Shown: positions 52,081-62,333 of the stretch, piece by piece
How positions within the stretch are numbered: position 1 is the stretch's first letter
Layout: each line of letters begins with the position of its first letter
Assembly (NCBI RefSeq): GCF_029522115.1
Contig: NZ_JAKWFK010000022.1
Span: 1-64,000 of the forward strand
Direction: 5' to 3'
DNA length: 64,000 nt
Source: Trinickia sp. Y13
GTDB taxonomy: Bacteria; Pseudomonadota; Gammaproteobacteria; Burkholderiales; Burkholderiaceae
Notes under the pieces: model-generated
Seen by the model: the letters and a program-made list of their open reading frames with translations, nothing else
Database searches by the model: none
Told to the model about the DNA's origin: nothing
Position numbers and translations under genes: made by a program

Positions 52081-53395
52081 CGAAAAGCCAAAGAGGAACG
52101 AGCCAGACGGCAACGGACAGCCCCGGCGTAAATGCGAGAATGCCGAGCACGATCGCCATGAACGCTAGGCAAACCCAATTGGCGAACGGGAACGCGATCG
52201 ATTTGAACACGAGGTGCTGGCCTGCCGCGACCATCGCCCTGCGCGCCTTCAAATGCGTGAGGCTGATCAGCGACCAATTGATGACGAGCGCCGCTACCAC
52301 AAGCGCCATCAGAATATCCAACGCGCGCGCGGGAATTAGATAGTCCACGATGACGCAAGCAAACGTGGCGAGCGCCGACAGGCCGATGGCGACATACGGC
52401 ACGCCTCGGCCATCGACCTTGAGTAGCGCTCGCGGTGCGTTGCCCTGCTCCGCCAAGCCATACAGCATTCGGCTATTGGCATAGACCGAACTGTTGTAGA
52501 CGGAAAGCGCAGCCGTCAGGACGACTAGGTTGAGGATATTGGCCGTCAGCCCCGCGCCGATCTGCGAAAAAATCATGACGAACGGGCTCCCGCCTTGGGC
52601 CACCTCGTTCCATGGATGCAGCGCAAGCAGCACGACGAGCGAGCCGATATAAAAAATCAAAATGCGATAAAGCACCTGGTTGACGGCTTTCGGAATCGTG
52701 CGGGCTGGATCGTCGGCCTCGGCGGCCGTGATGCCGATCAGTTCGAGGCCGCCGAAAGAGAACATGATGACGGCCAGCGTCATGAACAAGCCGTTCAAGC
52801 CATGCGGAAAGAATCCGCCATAGCGCCATAGATTCGAAATCGATGCCTGCGGGCCGCCGCGCCCGCTTTCGAGCAAATAGGCGCCGAACACGATCATGCC
52901 GATGACGGCCGTCACCTTGATGAGCGCAAACCAGAATTCGGTTTCGCCATACGCTTTGACGTTCGCCAAATTGATCGCATTGATGGCGGCGAAGCACACA
53001 AGCGCCGACACCCAAGTGGGAACGGCTGGCCACCAAAAGTGAACGTATGTGCCGACGGCGGTGAGTTCCGCCATGCTGACGAGCACGTACAGCACCCAAT
53101 AGTTCCAGCCGGAGAGGAAACCGGGGAAGTCGCCCCAATACTTGTATGCGAAATGGCTGAACGAACCCGCCACCGGCTCCTGCGCGACCATTTCGCCGAG
53201 CTGGCGCATGATCAGGAAGGCGATGAGACCGCCGATGGCGTAGCCGAGGATCATCGACGGCCCGGCCGCCTTCAACACGCTTGCCGACCCGAGGAAGAGG
53301 CCGGTTCCGATCGCGCCACCGAGCGCGATCAGTTGAATGTGGCGATTCTTTAGCCCGCGCTGTAAGCCCTCGTGCTGCTGCGAGTGACGCGTCAA
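52010..53395 (-). CDS. aroP: aromatic amino acid permease (AroP/PheP type)
   Basis: 461 aa. The likely start is a TTG at 53395, five bases after GGAGGG, giving MTRHSQQHEGLQRGLKNRHIQ; the frame continues upstream to an ATG at 53464 but without a ribosome site. Twelve TM segments. The sequence GLKNRHIQLIALGGAIGTGL and PVAGSFSHFAYKYWGDFPGF and the TM4-6 region closely follow E. coli AroP/PheP. It imports Phe, Tyr or Trp with protons. Specificity within this group cannot be settled from sequence by eye. Confidence 0.87.
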   Translation of the reverse strand: MTRHSQQHEGLQRGLKNRHIQLIALGGAIGTGLFLGSASVLKAAGPSMILGYAIGGLIAFLIMRQLGEMVAQEPVAGSFSHFAYKYWGDFPGFLSGWNYWVLYVLVSMAELTAVGTYVHFWWPAVPTWVSALVCFAAINAINLANVKAYGETEFWFALIKVTAVIGMIVFGAYLLESGRGGPQASISNLWRYGGFFPHGLNGLFMTLAVIMFSFGGLELIGITAAEADDPARTIPKAVNQVLYRILIFYIGSLVVLLALHPWNEVAQGGSPFVMIFSQIGAGLTANILNLVVLTAALSVYNSSVYANSRMLYGLAEQGNAPRALLKVDGRGVPYVAIGLSALATFACVIVDYLIPARALDILMALVVAALVINWSLISLTHLKARRAMVAAGQHLVFKSIAFPFANWVCLAFMAIVLGILAFTPGLSVAVWLVPLWLFVMWLGHGLKRRSGSSLPAGAGGR

Positions 53396-53503
53396 AACAA
53401 CCCTCCTCTCCTGATCGGATTTATCTATAAGCGAGGCGCCGATCGACCGGAATCGATAGGACAAAACCTAACATTATAGCTAGTCCGACCCGGAGCCCCG
53501 GCC

Positions 53504-53959
53504 CTACTCCTGCTCCCCATTGCGCAGCAATAGCAACGGGACGGTCGTATCGTGCAGCAACGATTCGGCCACGCTTCCGGCAAACAGACGGCGAATGCCG
53601 CTGCGCCCATGGGAATACATGACGACGAGATCGGTGTCGAATTCGTCGATCGTGCGCGCCAGGACCGTTGCCAGGCTGTCCCCATACGCGTCGACGGCGC
53701 GTACGCTGCCTTGATCGGCCAACGCCGCCAAGCGCTCGCGCGCTTCGCCCAGCACGCTCGTGGCGGTTTCGCTCGACGTATCGCGCACCGGCATTTGCTC
53801 GGCGAAGCCGGCCGAGACATCGACGACTCGCGTCGGGTGCTCGAGCACATACACGGCTTGCAATTGCGCCCCCGACAGCTGCGCGAGCTTGATCGCCTCG
53901 TCCAACGCACGGCGCGCACCCTCGCTGCCGTCGACGGGGACTAGAATCCGCTTGTACAT
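53504..53959 (-). CDS. universal stress protein (UspA family)
   Basis: 151 aa from the ATG at 53959 with GGAG upstream. One Usp domain: MYKRILVPVDGSEGARRALDEA at the N-terminus and the ATP-binding GxxG-like VVMYSHGRSGIRRLFAGSVAESLLHD at the C-terminus. The ATP-binding form is likely. The longer frame upstream to 54172 overlaps the reductase gene and is rejected. It is a single gene between aroP and the reductase. Confidence 0.9.
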   Translation of the reverse strand: MYKRILVPVDGSEGARRALDEAIKLAQLSGAQLQAVYVLEHPTRVVDVSAGFAEQMPVRDTSSETATSVLGEARERLAALADQGSVRAVDAYGDSLATVLARTIDEFDTDLVVMYSHGRSGIRRLFAGSVAESLLHDTTVPLLLLRNGEQE

Positions 53960-54068
53960 GGCACTCTCCATGAGTTGCGCCGCGCACGAACTGGCGCGCG
54001 ACTGTCTCGAAACCGTTCGCATCCCAAGCAGCATCGTGACGTTGCTACCGTTCGATCGCCTGCCGAGC

Positions 54069-55145
54069 TTACGAATGGACCTCCTCTGCCGCCTGCGAAC
54101 CGAGTATGCGTTCAGACAACGTGGCGTCGTAGCTCGAATGCACATGCACCCGTTTCTTATCCGGATACGCATAGCTATAAGCCTTGCGCAACGCGAGCGA
54201 CGCTTCGTGAAACCCCGACAAGATGAGTTTCTGCTTATTCGGATAGACGGCGATATCGCCGACGGCGAAGATGCCGGGCACGGATGTCTCGTAGTAGGAC
54301 GTGTCGACGGCCACGCGGCCCGCCCGGACGTCGATGCCCCAATCGGCGATCGGCCCCAAATCGGCCACGAGGCCGTACAGCGCGATGAGATGATCTGCCT
54401 CGATGGCCGTGGCGCCGCCGATCGTTTTCACGCCGATGGACTGCAACACGCCGTCTGGCGCATTGAGCGCCGCGATGGTCCCGATCACGATATCGAGTTC
54501 GCCGGCGGCCGCTGCGCGTTTGACCTCTTGCACGGTCGCCTCGGCCGCGCGGAATGCATCGCGCCGATGCACGAGCGTGATGTGCCTGGCGTGACCGCGC
54601 AGCGCCAAAACCCAGTCGAGCGCGGAGTCGCCCCCGCCGGCCACCACCACGCGACTATCGTCGAACATCGCGCGCTTGCGCACTGCGTAATGAACGTGCC
54701 GGCCTTCGAGCGCTTGCGCTTCGGGCAATCCCACGCGCTGCGGCACGAACGCCCCATTGCCCGCCGCCAGCATGATGGCGGCCGTATCGAAGACGAGCCC
54801 GCGATCGGTCGCAACGCGCCAGCGCTTTGTCTGCTCCTGGCGCTCGACCTGCATCACGCGCTGCGCCAGATGGATTGGCGGGGCGAACGGCTTGCACTGC
54901 TCGGTGAGACGTTCGACCAACTGACGCGCCGTGCATACCGGCACCGCCGGAATGTCGAAGATCGGCTTTTCCGGGTAGAGCTCGATGCACTGGCCGCCCA
55001 CTTCCTCGAGCGCATCGACGATATGGCATGACAACCCCAGCACGCCGGCTTCGAAGGCTGCGAAGAGCCCGACAGGTCCTGCGCCAATGATGACGACGTC
55101 TGTGCGTAGCACGCTCTCGTCGACCGATGCCGCTTCTTCGCTCAC
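54069..55145 (-). CDS. ferredoxin/flavodoxin-NADP+ reductase, thioredoxin-reductase-like
   Basis: 358 aa from a GTG at 55145, with GAGGA upstream. N-terminal FAD motif VVIIGAGPVGLFAAFEAG, then VGGQCIELYPEKPIFDIPA typical of the TrxR-like FNR family, a second NADPH-binding motif VVVAGGGDSALDWVLALRG, and the C-terminal IFAVGDIAVYPNKQKLILSGFHEA. No CxxC redox pair, so it is not a thioredoxin reductase. It moves electrons between NADPH and ferredoxin/flavodoxin. It may supply the NasA BFD domain, but that is speculative. Confidence 0.9.
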   Translation of the reverse strand: MSEEAASVDESVLRTDVVIIGAGPVGLFAAFEAGVLGLSCHIVDALEEVGGQCIELYPEKPIFDIPAVPVCTARQLVERLTEQCKPFAPPIHLAQRVMQVERQEQTKRWRVATDRGLVFDTAAIMLAAGNGAFVPQRVGLPEAQALEGRHVHYAVRKRAMFDDSRVVVAGGGDSALDWVLALRGHARHITLVHRRDAFRAAEATVQEVKRAAAAGELDIVIGTIAALNAPDGVLQSIGVKTIGGATAIEADHLIALYGLVADLGPIADWGIDVRAGRVAVDTSYYETSVPGIFAVGDIAVYPNKQKLILSGFHEASLALRKAYSYAYPDKKRVHVHSSYDATLSERILGSQAAEEVHS

Positions 55146-55350
55146 GTTGGATCCTCGATGATGTCGATGGCTGTGCGATAACCTGCATGGCGCGTGCATG
55201 CGTGGGTGAAATCGTTCGTCACGACGCGCATGACAAGAACAAGTATAGGGAGAACCCGGAGATCTCGCCGCAGTGGCCCGCCGGCTAGTAGGGGGAAGCG
55301 ATGCGAAAGCGCTACAGCCGCCGCGGCCGATCGCCGCGGCAAGCACACAC

Positions 55351-55378
55351 AAAAAAAGCGCCGCGACAAGCGCGGCGC
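55351..55378 (-). terminator. terminator of the second porin
   Basis: GCGCCGCG-ACAAG-CGCGGCGC (55358-55378) forms a perfect 8-bp stem; on the minus strand it is followed by seven T (55351-55357). It lies 30 bases beyond the porin stop. Confidence 0.88.
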
Positions 55379-55408
55379 CTTTTGCGCAACTAGACCCGCA
55401 GTGTGGGC

Positions 55409-56506
55409 TTAGAAGCGGTGACGCAGACCAACCGTAGCAGCCGTTTGGTTGTCCGACGTCGACAGGCCACCGAACGTGCCGTTGTAGATCGAGGCGCCGG
55501 CCGTGCTTGCATGTTGATACACGACTTGAGCGTACACGTCCGTGCGCTTGGACAGCGAGTAGTCAGCTTGTGCGCCGATTTGGTGGAAGCGCGCCGACAG
55601 GCCGCTCGCCAAGCCCGAGCCTTGCTGGTCCGTGAACGTATAGGCAACGCCCAGGCCCAAAGCGGGCGTCAGGTTGTACTTCGCATTGACTTCGTAGTTG
55701 TCTTGGCGCAACGATTGCGCGACCGCGAAGTTATCCAGGCGCGTTTGCGTCCACACCGCACCGACTTGTGCGGGGCCGAATGCATAGGCAGCGCCTACGC
55801 CGAACGTACGGTCGCGGAAGTTGCCGTTCGCGATCGCGGCGGCGTTATCGGTCGCACCGACGGTGTTGCTGAGCGGGTTGTTCAGCTGCGCGTACGAAGC
55901 TGCAATGCGCAAACCTTGCAACTGATAAGCCGCACCAATGCTGTATTCCCGGTTGTTCGCGAACGCGCCCGCTTGGTTCGAGAAGCCGTACGTGCCGCCG
56001 AACGTGAAGCCCGCGTAGTTCGCGCTCGTGAACTTGATCGAGTTGTTGACCGAGCGGCCGCCGTTCGTGTTCAGGTTGTCGAGGTTGCCGACGTGAGCGA
56101 ACTGCGTACCGCCCCAGCTACCCGTGGCGCTCAGCGGTGCCAGGAAGTCTTGCGCGGCGTCGTATTGACGACCGAGCGTGACCGTGCCGTAGTTGCTCGA
56201 CAGGCCAACGAACGATTGACGATTGAACTCGCTGCCGCTATTGGCGAAACGGCCGCTGTTCAGGTTGAAACCGCTTTCGAGGGTGAAGATTGCCTTCAGA
56301 CCGTTGCCGAGGTCTTCAGAGCCCTTCAGGCCGAAACGGCTTTGGCTGATGCCACCCGACGTTTGCTGCCAGTTCGAGTTGCCACCGACGTTGCTGGTGT
56401 ACGTAAGACCGGCATCGATCACGCCGTAGAGCGTGACGCTGCTTTGAGCGTGTGCGGCGACTGCGAAAGAGGCGGAAACCGCTGCGACGACCAGGGTTTT
56501 TTTCAT
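55409..56506 (-). CDS. Gram-negative trimeric porin (OpcP/Omp38 type)
   Basis: 365 aa. Signal peptide MKKTLVVAAVSASFAVAAHA, then QSSVTLYGVIDAGLTYTSNV, the standard start. The ORF ends GLRHRF with C-terminal Phe. Gly/Asn/Ser-rich loops and paired strands are typical of the general porins of Burkholderia. A strong terminator follows it and a palindrome-rich control region precedes it. It looks like a major, highly expressed porin. Confidence 0.94.
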   Translation of the reverse strand: MKKTLVVAAVSASFAVAAHAQSSVTLYGVIDAGLTYTSNVGGNSNWQQTSGGISQSRFGLKGSEDLGNGLKAIFTLESGFNLNSGRFANSGSEFNRQSFVGLSSNYGTVTLGRQYDAAQDFLAPLSATGSWGGTQFAHVGNLDNLNTNGGRSVNNSIKFTSANYAGFTFGGTYGFSNQAGAFANNREYSIGAAYQLQGLRIAASYAQLNNPLSNTVGATDNAAAIANGNFRDRTFGVGAAYAFGPAQVGAVWTQTRLDNFAVAQSLRQDNYEVNAKYNLTPALGLGVAYTFTDQQGSGLASGLSARFHQIGAQADYSLSKRTDVYAQVVYQHASTAGASIYNGTFGGLSTSDNQTAATVGLRHRF

Positions 56507-57065
56507 TAGAGAAGTCCCTTTTATAAAACTGGCTCACTGCCAGACTTCGGAATGGACGGATTTGCTGCCGGCGCCGTAGTAGCGGCGGCCGCGTAATCGA
56601 AACGATTGAGGCCGTCCGATGAGCGCCGAGTCTACGTGTTGACCCTAGCTAGGGTATACGTGGGTCGCACAACAGGCTGTTGCGGGAAATGAAACAATCA
56701 ACTTAGGATAAACCCCTAGGTTATTGTTTTTGAACACATTTATTTTCTGATAGACGCGCGCTGAGCACAGCTCGTCGGATGCTATTCAACAGCGTTGTGA
56801 GTTGCAAATTCGCAACGTTTTCATCGGGGCGTCATTTTCGAGAGGCGCCGCCCGTGGGCGTGTCCAGCCAGCGCCAGGCCTTCACGAATGTGAATGGCAA
56901 TAGAAGCTCGGGGAAAAAAAGACGGCCCGACGGCGAAACGCCGAACGGGCCTAGGAGGGTTGGCCTCGAGATAGCCAAGGCCGACTATACCTAATCGAAA
57001 TTCGCCGCGGGCGCTTCGTAACGAACGGTAAAACATTCGGTGCGCCGTCAGCCCGGCGCGTTGGC
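56507..57065. other. 559-base porin upstream region
   Basis: No gene seen. ACCCTAGCTAGGGT at 56642-56655 is a perfect 14-bp palindrome, and AGGATAAACCC occurs at 56705-56715 next to CCCTAGG. Both match boxes upstream of the 52-aa gene at 26527-26564. A terminator for the upstream minus-strand gene lies at 56914-56951. Confidence 0.5.
56914..56951 (-). terminator. terminator of the 117-aa gene
   Basis: On the minus strand GGCCCG-TT-CGGCG pairs with CGCCG-T-CGGGCC across a 3-base loop, followed by T7 (56914-56920). It lies about 115 bases downstream of the stop at 57066. Confidence 0.75.
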
Positions 57066-57419
57066 TCACCGGCGAAAGACGCTGTTTTCGGGGCGGACGG
57101 CTTTCTTTTCGACCGCCTGCAGACGCCAGACGCCATCGGTCCGAAGCTGCTTGCCGGATGACCATTGCGCGCCGCCTTGTGCCGCAGTTGGGAAATCGTA
57201 TTCGACGTGCAGCCCGCTCAACGTGCATAGCGGCTGCTCGTTCGTCGGTGCGCAGAGTTTGGTCACACCTCCCTCGTCGCGCAATTCGCCCCACGGCGGC
57301 AGATCGATCCCATCGTGCGATTCTCTGGACCACACGCGCTCTTCCGTATCGAGCCAAAGCACGGCGTAGTCATGATTGACAGTGGGATCGGAACCGTTAA
57401 TCAAAATCGTCAGGCGCAT
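57066..57419 (-). CDS. hypothetical protein, 117 aa
   Basis: 117 aa from the ATG at 57419 (MRLTILINGSDPTVNHDYAV) with GGAGGG upstream. No signal peptide or membrane segment. It reads as a mixed alpha/beta soluble protein with two Cys and several Trp (VLWLDTEERVWSRESH). I do not recognise a family. A strong terminator downstream supports it as a real transcription unit. Confidence 0.65.
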   Translation of the reverse strand: MRLTILINGSDPTVNHDYAVLWLDTEERVWSRESHDGIDLPPWGELRDEGGVTKLCAPTNEQPLCTLSGLHVEYDFPTAAQGGAQWSSGKQLRTDGVWRLQAVEKKAVRPENSVFRR

Positions 57420-57550
57420 CTGCTTCCCTCCCACGATGTTCGGCGAGACCTAAAGTCTATGCCGCGACGTCTCGAATTCAAGCGATGAAACGTCGTGGGC
57501 CGATCGGCGAGCATTGAAAACGATGCCGATGCAAGTTCGCGCGCCGGCTG

Positions 57551-58117
57551 TCACCGCACCCCATAACCCCGGGCTTGCATACAGTCTCCGTACGCTTGCC
57601 AATAGATGGTCATCGGTGGCTGCGGCGGGGGCAATGGCGGGAGGTTCGCCAAAGCGGAAGCCGAAGCCGCGCCCGTGGCGGTGCCGGGCACCCCCGAGGC
57701 CGATGCAGCCGATGCAGCCGCTTGCTCGGAGCCTTCGCTAGCCGATGCGGCGTTTGGGCGAGCGGCCGGCGGCGGCTCACCGGCGCCGTGGGATGCGCCA
57801 CTCGCTTCGGATGCCATCGCCAGCGTCTTCGGCGTTTTGGTTGCGCCCTTTGGCGCGCCGTGAGCCGGCAGCGGCGGCGCGCTGGCGCCCCTGCCCGCAT
57901 CGGTGGCGGATTGAATCGGCTTGATGCGAGGGGGACGCTGCGATAAATGCGTCATATCGATACCGGTTTGACGCTTCGCCTGCCAATAACAATAGGCGCT
58001 GTCGACGCCTTGCGCCGCCGGAGGCTGACTGCGCAGCGGATAGACCGCCGGCTGCTGCGCCAAGGCCGTCGTCGACCACATTACGATCACTGCACTTGCA
58101 ACCAGGGCAATCTTCAT
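57551..58117 (-). CDS. Ala/Ser/Pro-rich exported protein, 188 aa
   Basis: 188 aa from the ATG at 58117, with AAGGAAAGAGAG upstream. Signal peptide MKIALVASAVIVMWSTTALA. A short conserved N-terminal part (AYCYWQAKRQTGIDMTHL) and the C-terminal YWQAYGDCMQARGYGVR, each with one Cys, flank a low-complexity Ala/Ser/Pro/Gly linker of about 110 residues. The end resembles the CMxARGYxV tail common in small periplasmic Burkholderia proteins. Function unknown. The long linker could be variable. Confidence 0.72.
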   Translation of the reverse strand: MKIALVASAVIVMWSTTALAQQPAVYPLRSQPPAAQGVDSAYCYWQAKRQTGIDMTHLSQRPPRIKPIQSATDAGRGASAPPLPAHGAPKGATKTPKTLAMASEASGASHGAGEPPPAARPNAASASEGSEQAAASAASASGVPGTATGAASASALANLPPLPPPQPPMTIYWQAYGDCMQARGYGVR

Positions 58118-58551
58118 GGGCTCTCTTTCCTTTCGCGTCCGGATCGATCGACTCCCCGATACGTACGACGCACCGCACGAGAGCCACATCTCAAACCAGG
58201 CCACCGCCGGTCGAGCGAATCGACCCGCGGCAGACCGCTCCATACCGCCAGCATAGAAGGCAAGCGGCCCGACATGGCGAAAGAGTATCGGCATGATCCG
58301 CCATATCCTCCGCAATAAGGGACAGATTTCCTACGATCTACAAAAACTTTATGCGCATAAACTTATTTATCGCAAATATCCCGAGATGGCGCAAAGGCAA
58401 TTAATTAGGATTCCTAACAAATTATCGGTCTGCCCGAGCGCGTAGTCGAGCGAGCTGGGCAACTTGCCGGCGAAGCTGTGGGTCGTGAGCACACGCGGCT
58501 ACATGGACGCTCCGCTCGGCCAGCGTCTTGGGTCGAGGCACACGCCCCAGT
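58118..58551. other. 434-base gap with AT-rich palindromes
   Basis: No convincing gene. Between 58318 and 58430 GC content falls sharply. It holds TTTATGCGCATAAA at 58348-58361 and TTAGG-ATT-CCTAA at 58405-58417. The remainder to the AlkB stop is GC-rich and featureless. Confidence 0.45.
58347..58362. promoter_or_regulatory. 14-bp palindrome, parS-like
   Basis: CTTTATGCGCATAAAC contains the perfect palindrome TTTATGCGCATAAA. It differs by one base from the pattern GTTTATGCGCATAAAC that I recall for the ParB sites of a secondary Burkholderia chromosome. Only one copy is seen and no parAB genes are in the window, so this is a candidate only. Confidence 0.4.
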
Positions 58552-59154
58552 TCAGCGCGCGGCCGTCCGAGGCGTGACGAAGCGAAACGTCAGATTGATG
58601 CGCTCCCCCTGCAAGCCCGGCACTTTCACGATGCGATGCCTCCATTCGCGCTGCGTGCGCCCTCGCATGACCAGTAAGCTACCGTTCGTCAGTTCGTAGG
58701 CGCGCAGTTGGCCTGTCGCATTGTGTCGAAGATCGAATCGCCGCGAGACGCCGAGGCTCACCGAGGCAATCGTCGGCTCCGCCCCGAGCTCGGCTTCTCG
58801 ATCGGCATGCCAGCCCATGCTGTCCTCTCCGCTGCGGTACCGGTTCAGCAAGACGCTATTGAAACGGGTCTTGCATGTCGTTTCCGCCAGCGAGCGCAGC
58901 GCCTGGACGGTAGGCGTCCACGGCAACGGCTCGTTGCGAATACCCGAGTAGATGTAGATCGCCTCGGGATCGCCCTGCCAGGCGGTCAGCCGCGGCAACG
59001 GCTTGATGCCGCCGGGCGTGCCGATGACATCCTGCTTCCACTGCACCTCCTCCAAGAGGGCGGACAAGGCGATAGCCGCCTCGTCGGGCGACAGCCAATG
59101 CGGATACCAGTCGACATCGACCTGCGGTACGCCGCCGAACATGTCTTCGATCAT
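58552..59154 (-). CDS. AlkB-type 2-oxoglutarate/Fe(II) oxygenase
   Basis: 200 aa from the ATG at 59154 (MIEDMFGGVPQVDVDWYPHW). The iron ligands H-x-D are in MGWHADREAELG, the distal His in WRHRIVKVPG and the 2-oxoglutarate Arg pair in GERINLTFRFV. The substrate-binding NRYRSGEDSMGW is typical of AlkB homologues of about 200 residues that repair alkylated DNA or RNA. The open frame goes back to 59295 through a 9-bp tandem repeat encoding Gly-Ile-Glu units; a longer start there would add about 47 residues. Not part of an evident operon. Confidence 0.85.
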   Translation of the reverse strand: MIEDMFGGVPQVDVDWYPHWLSPDEAAIALSALLEEVQWKQDVIGTPGGIKPLPRLTAWQGDPEAIYIYSGIRNEPLPWTPTVQALRSLAETTCKTRFNSVLLNRYRSGEDSMGWHADREAELGAEPTIASVSLGVSRRFDLRHNATGQLRAYELTNGSLLVMRGRTQREWRHRIVKVPGLQGERINLTFRFVTPRTAAR

Positions 59155-59164
59155 TCCATCAATA

Positions 59165-59191
59165 CCTTCGATGCCTTCGATGCCTTCGATG
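59165..59191. repeat. three exact copies of a 9-bp tandem repeat
   Basis: CCTTCGATG occurs three times in a row, with degraded copies on both sides (59156-59164 and 59192-59200). It reads Gly-Ile-Glu on the minus strand, at the upstream end of the AlkB frame. Unit length keeps the frame, so copy number could change the N-terminus. Confidence 0.75.
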
Positions 59192-59421
59192 CCTCTAATA
59201 CATTCGGACGCCTTGGCCGACCGCAAGCCGGCTTCTCGCGTTCCAATGCCGCTATCGCTAGAAGAGCACGAATAACGCACCGCGCCTTGCGACATCTTGC
59301 TGAGTCACGCCCTAGCGCGCCGTTGCGGTAACGCCATTGCGAGCGCCTGCAGGGACAGGCGCGAGTCGCTATCATGGGACCCTTTGAGACTCTCGGCCGC
59401 GTGCCGTCACCACCGTTGATC

Positions 59422-60006
59422 ATGCCACTTTCCGACGATGCTCTCGATCAGTTGTTCCGCGAAGCCCGCACCGTCAATGCCTGGCTGCCCAAGCCGGTCG
59501 ACGATACGCTCCTGCGGCAGATTTTTTCATTGGCCATTCTGGGCCCAACATCGGCGAACTCGAGCCCCGGCCGCTTCGTCTTCGTCAAAACGCCGGAAGC
59601 CAAAGAGAAGCTGAAACCGGCGCTCGCGGCCGGCAACGTCGACAAAACGATGGCCGCCCCGGTCACGGTCATCGTCGGAATGGATTTGGCTTTCTACGAA
59701 CACCTGCCGAAATTGTTCCCCCACACGGATGCGCGCAGCTGGTTCGCAGGCAACGACGCAGCGATTCGCTCCACGGCACAGCGCAACTCCTCTTTGCAGG
59801 GGGCTTACGTCATCATGGCGGCCCGTGCGTTGGGCCTTGATGCGGGCCCGATGTCGGGATTCGACGCGGCCAAGGTGGACGACGCATTTTTCGCCGGGAC
59901 GACGATCAAATCGAACTTCCTGATCAACCTCGGATACGGCGATCGCTCCAAGCTGAATGCGCGCAACCCGCGCCTATCGTTCGACGAGGCGGCGCGAATC
60001 GCTTGA
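59422..60006 (+). CDS. nitroreductase family protein (RutE/HadB-like)
   Basis: 194 aa from the ATG at 59422 ([20 protein letters not shown]). The FMN-binding family marks are [17 protein letters not shown] near residue 38 and [21 protein letters not shown] near residue 130. This follows RutE, the probable malonic semialdehyde reductase of the pyrimidine-degradation Rut pathway, also called HadB. No other rut genes are nearby, so a role as a general small-aldehyde or nitro reductase is equally possible. Confidence 0.85.
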   Translation: MPLSDDALDQLFREARTVNAWLPKPVDDTLLRQIFSLAILGPTSANSSPGRFVFVKTPEAKEKLKPALAAGNVDKTMAAPVTVIVGMDLAFYEHLPKLFPHTDARSWFAGNDAAIRSTAQRNSSLQGAYVIMAARALGLDAGPMSGFDAAKVDDAFFAGTTIKSNFLINLGYGDRSKLNARNPRLSFDEAARIA

Positions 60007-60110
60007 AAATCGCGTAGGCCGCTCGGCTGCGCTGGCCGACGCCGCCGCACGCGGTCAGGTCGAGATGACTCGCCCCTCAGGCGAGCCCGCCGCGCCGCCC
60101 CCTTTCTCGC

Positions 60111-60431
60111 CTAGGTGAGCAACGCGATATAGAACACGGCTGCGCCGATCAATGCGCCGACGAAGCAAAAGCCTTCGCTCTTGCCGTTGCCATCCGAGCG
60201 CAACCACGCGCCCACCACCCCGAACAATCCGGCGATACCAAGTGCGACGAATACCATCACGACGTCGAATAGCGCGCTGCGACTGACCTCCAGCCAATCG
60301 AGGCGTCGTACGACGGAGTAAACGGCCAGCGCCATCAGCGAAAGCACGACGAGCGGCAGCATGACATGGCTACCCTCGTAGTCGAGATGATGAGCACGGT
60401 GCGGCTTGTGGCCCCATTTGACGGCTTTCAT
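60111..60431 (-). CDS. small inner-membrane protein, 106 aa
   Basis: 106 aa from the ATG at 60431 (MKAVKWGHKPHRAHHLDYEG). Three hydrophobic segments: about residues 24-42 (LPLVVLSLMALAVYSVV), 55-78 (ALFDVVMVFVALGIAGLFGVV) and 90-105 (CFVGALIGAAVFYIALL). The N-terminus is His/Lys-rich. No family recognised. It lies alone between a convergent nitroreductase and a divergent metallophosphoesterase. Confidence 0.72.
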   Translation of the reverse strand: MKAVKWGHKPHRAHHLDYEGSHVMLPLVVLSLMALAVYSVVRRLDWLEVSRSALFDVVMVFVALGIAGLFGVVGAWLRSDGNGKSEGFCFVGALIGAAVFYIALLT

Positions 60432-60643
60432 CGTTCGTCCCCTCCCTCGCGAATGCCGATTCCCGGGAATCGAATCGCGGATACTCATAGCTTAGATCGA
60501 TTTCATAACATGGGAAGTCGCCGTTAACCCACCCCTGTCGGGCATTCGGTGGCTCCCGGCAGCGTTTTGCGCGGCTCGGTACAATGCTTGTCGCCACCTC
60601 TACGGGACGATTAGCCGCGATTCGCGCCCTTTTCTCTTCCTCT

Positions 60644-61807
<1,164 letters not shown>

Positions 61808-61847
61808 GCGCGCAAGCCCACGCTTGGCCGAAGGGAAAACCGCGCGG

Positions 61848-62333
61848 CTACGGCCGAGGCACCGAGCGGATATCCCCGATTTCGCTGTCGGCGCTGGCGT
61901 TGTCGCCGTAGGTGGGAGGCACGCCTCCCGCATCATACGGGTGCACCTTGCGCTCGCGCACCGCATGCGGTTCGACCGGATGCGCTTCGAGCAGATCGCC
62001 AAAGCGAGCCCGCACGAACGCACGCAGCAGCGCAATGCGAGGATGCGCTGCATCTGCCTCGCACGCATCGCACGCACGAAACCGGACCCAGCAGTGCGTG
62101 CCCTGCTCGCTGCGCAGCCATCGTAGTTCTTCGGCGCGCTCCAAGATTTCGACGGCATCGCCCCACGCGTCCGAGGGCGAGAACGGCTGGGCGAGCTTGC
62201 GCAGCGCGCTGTGGGTAAAGGTGACGACGACGCTAGGTTCGGCTTGAATGAACACGATTTCCTCGTCGTCGTCGACCAAGGCGCGCGCGCACCAGTAATC
62301 GAGTGCGCTACCGTCGAGTTCGCTCGTCTTCAT
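61848..62333 (-). CDS. DUF2591 (NinX-like) protein
   Basis: 161 aa from the ATG at 62333. The start MKTSELDGSALDYWCARALV matches the conserved opening of DUF2591/NinX proteins (MKVSELTGxALDYWVA), and the later TFTHSALRKLAQPFSPSDAWGDAVEIL also fits the domain. These occur in phages and bacteria with unknown function. Its ATG overlaps the stop of the upstream nuclease-family gene by four bases, so it is the third gene of that operon. The C-terminal 60 residues are an Arg-rich extra. Confidence 0.78.
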   Translation of the reverse strand: MKTSELDGSALDYWCARALVDDDEEIVFIQAEPSVVVTFTHSALRKLAQPFSPSDAWGDAVEILERAEELRWLRSEQGTHCWVRFRACDACEADAAHPRIALLRAFVRARFGDLLEAHPVEPHAVRERKVHPYDAGGVPPTYGDNASADSEIGDIRSVPRP

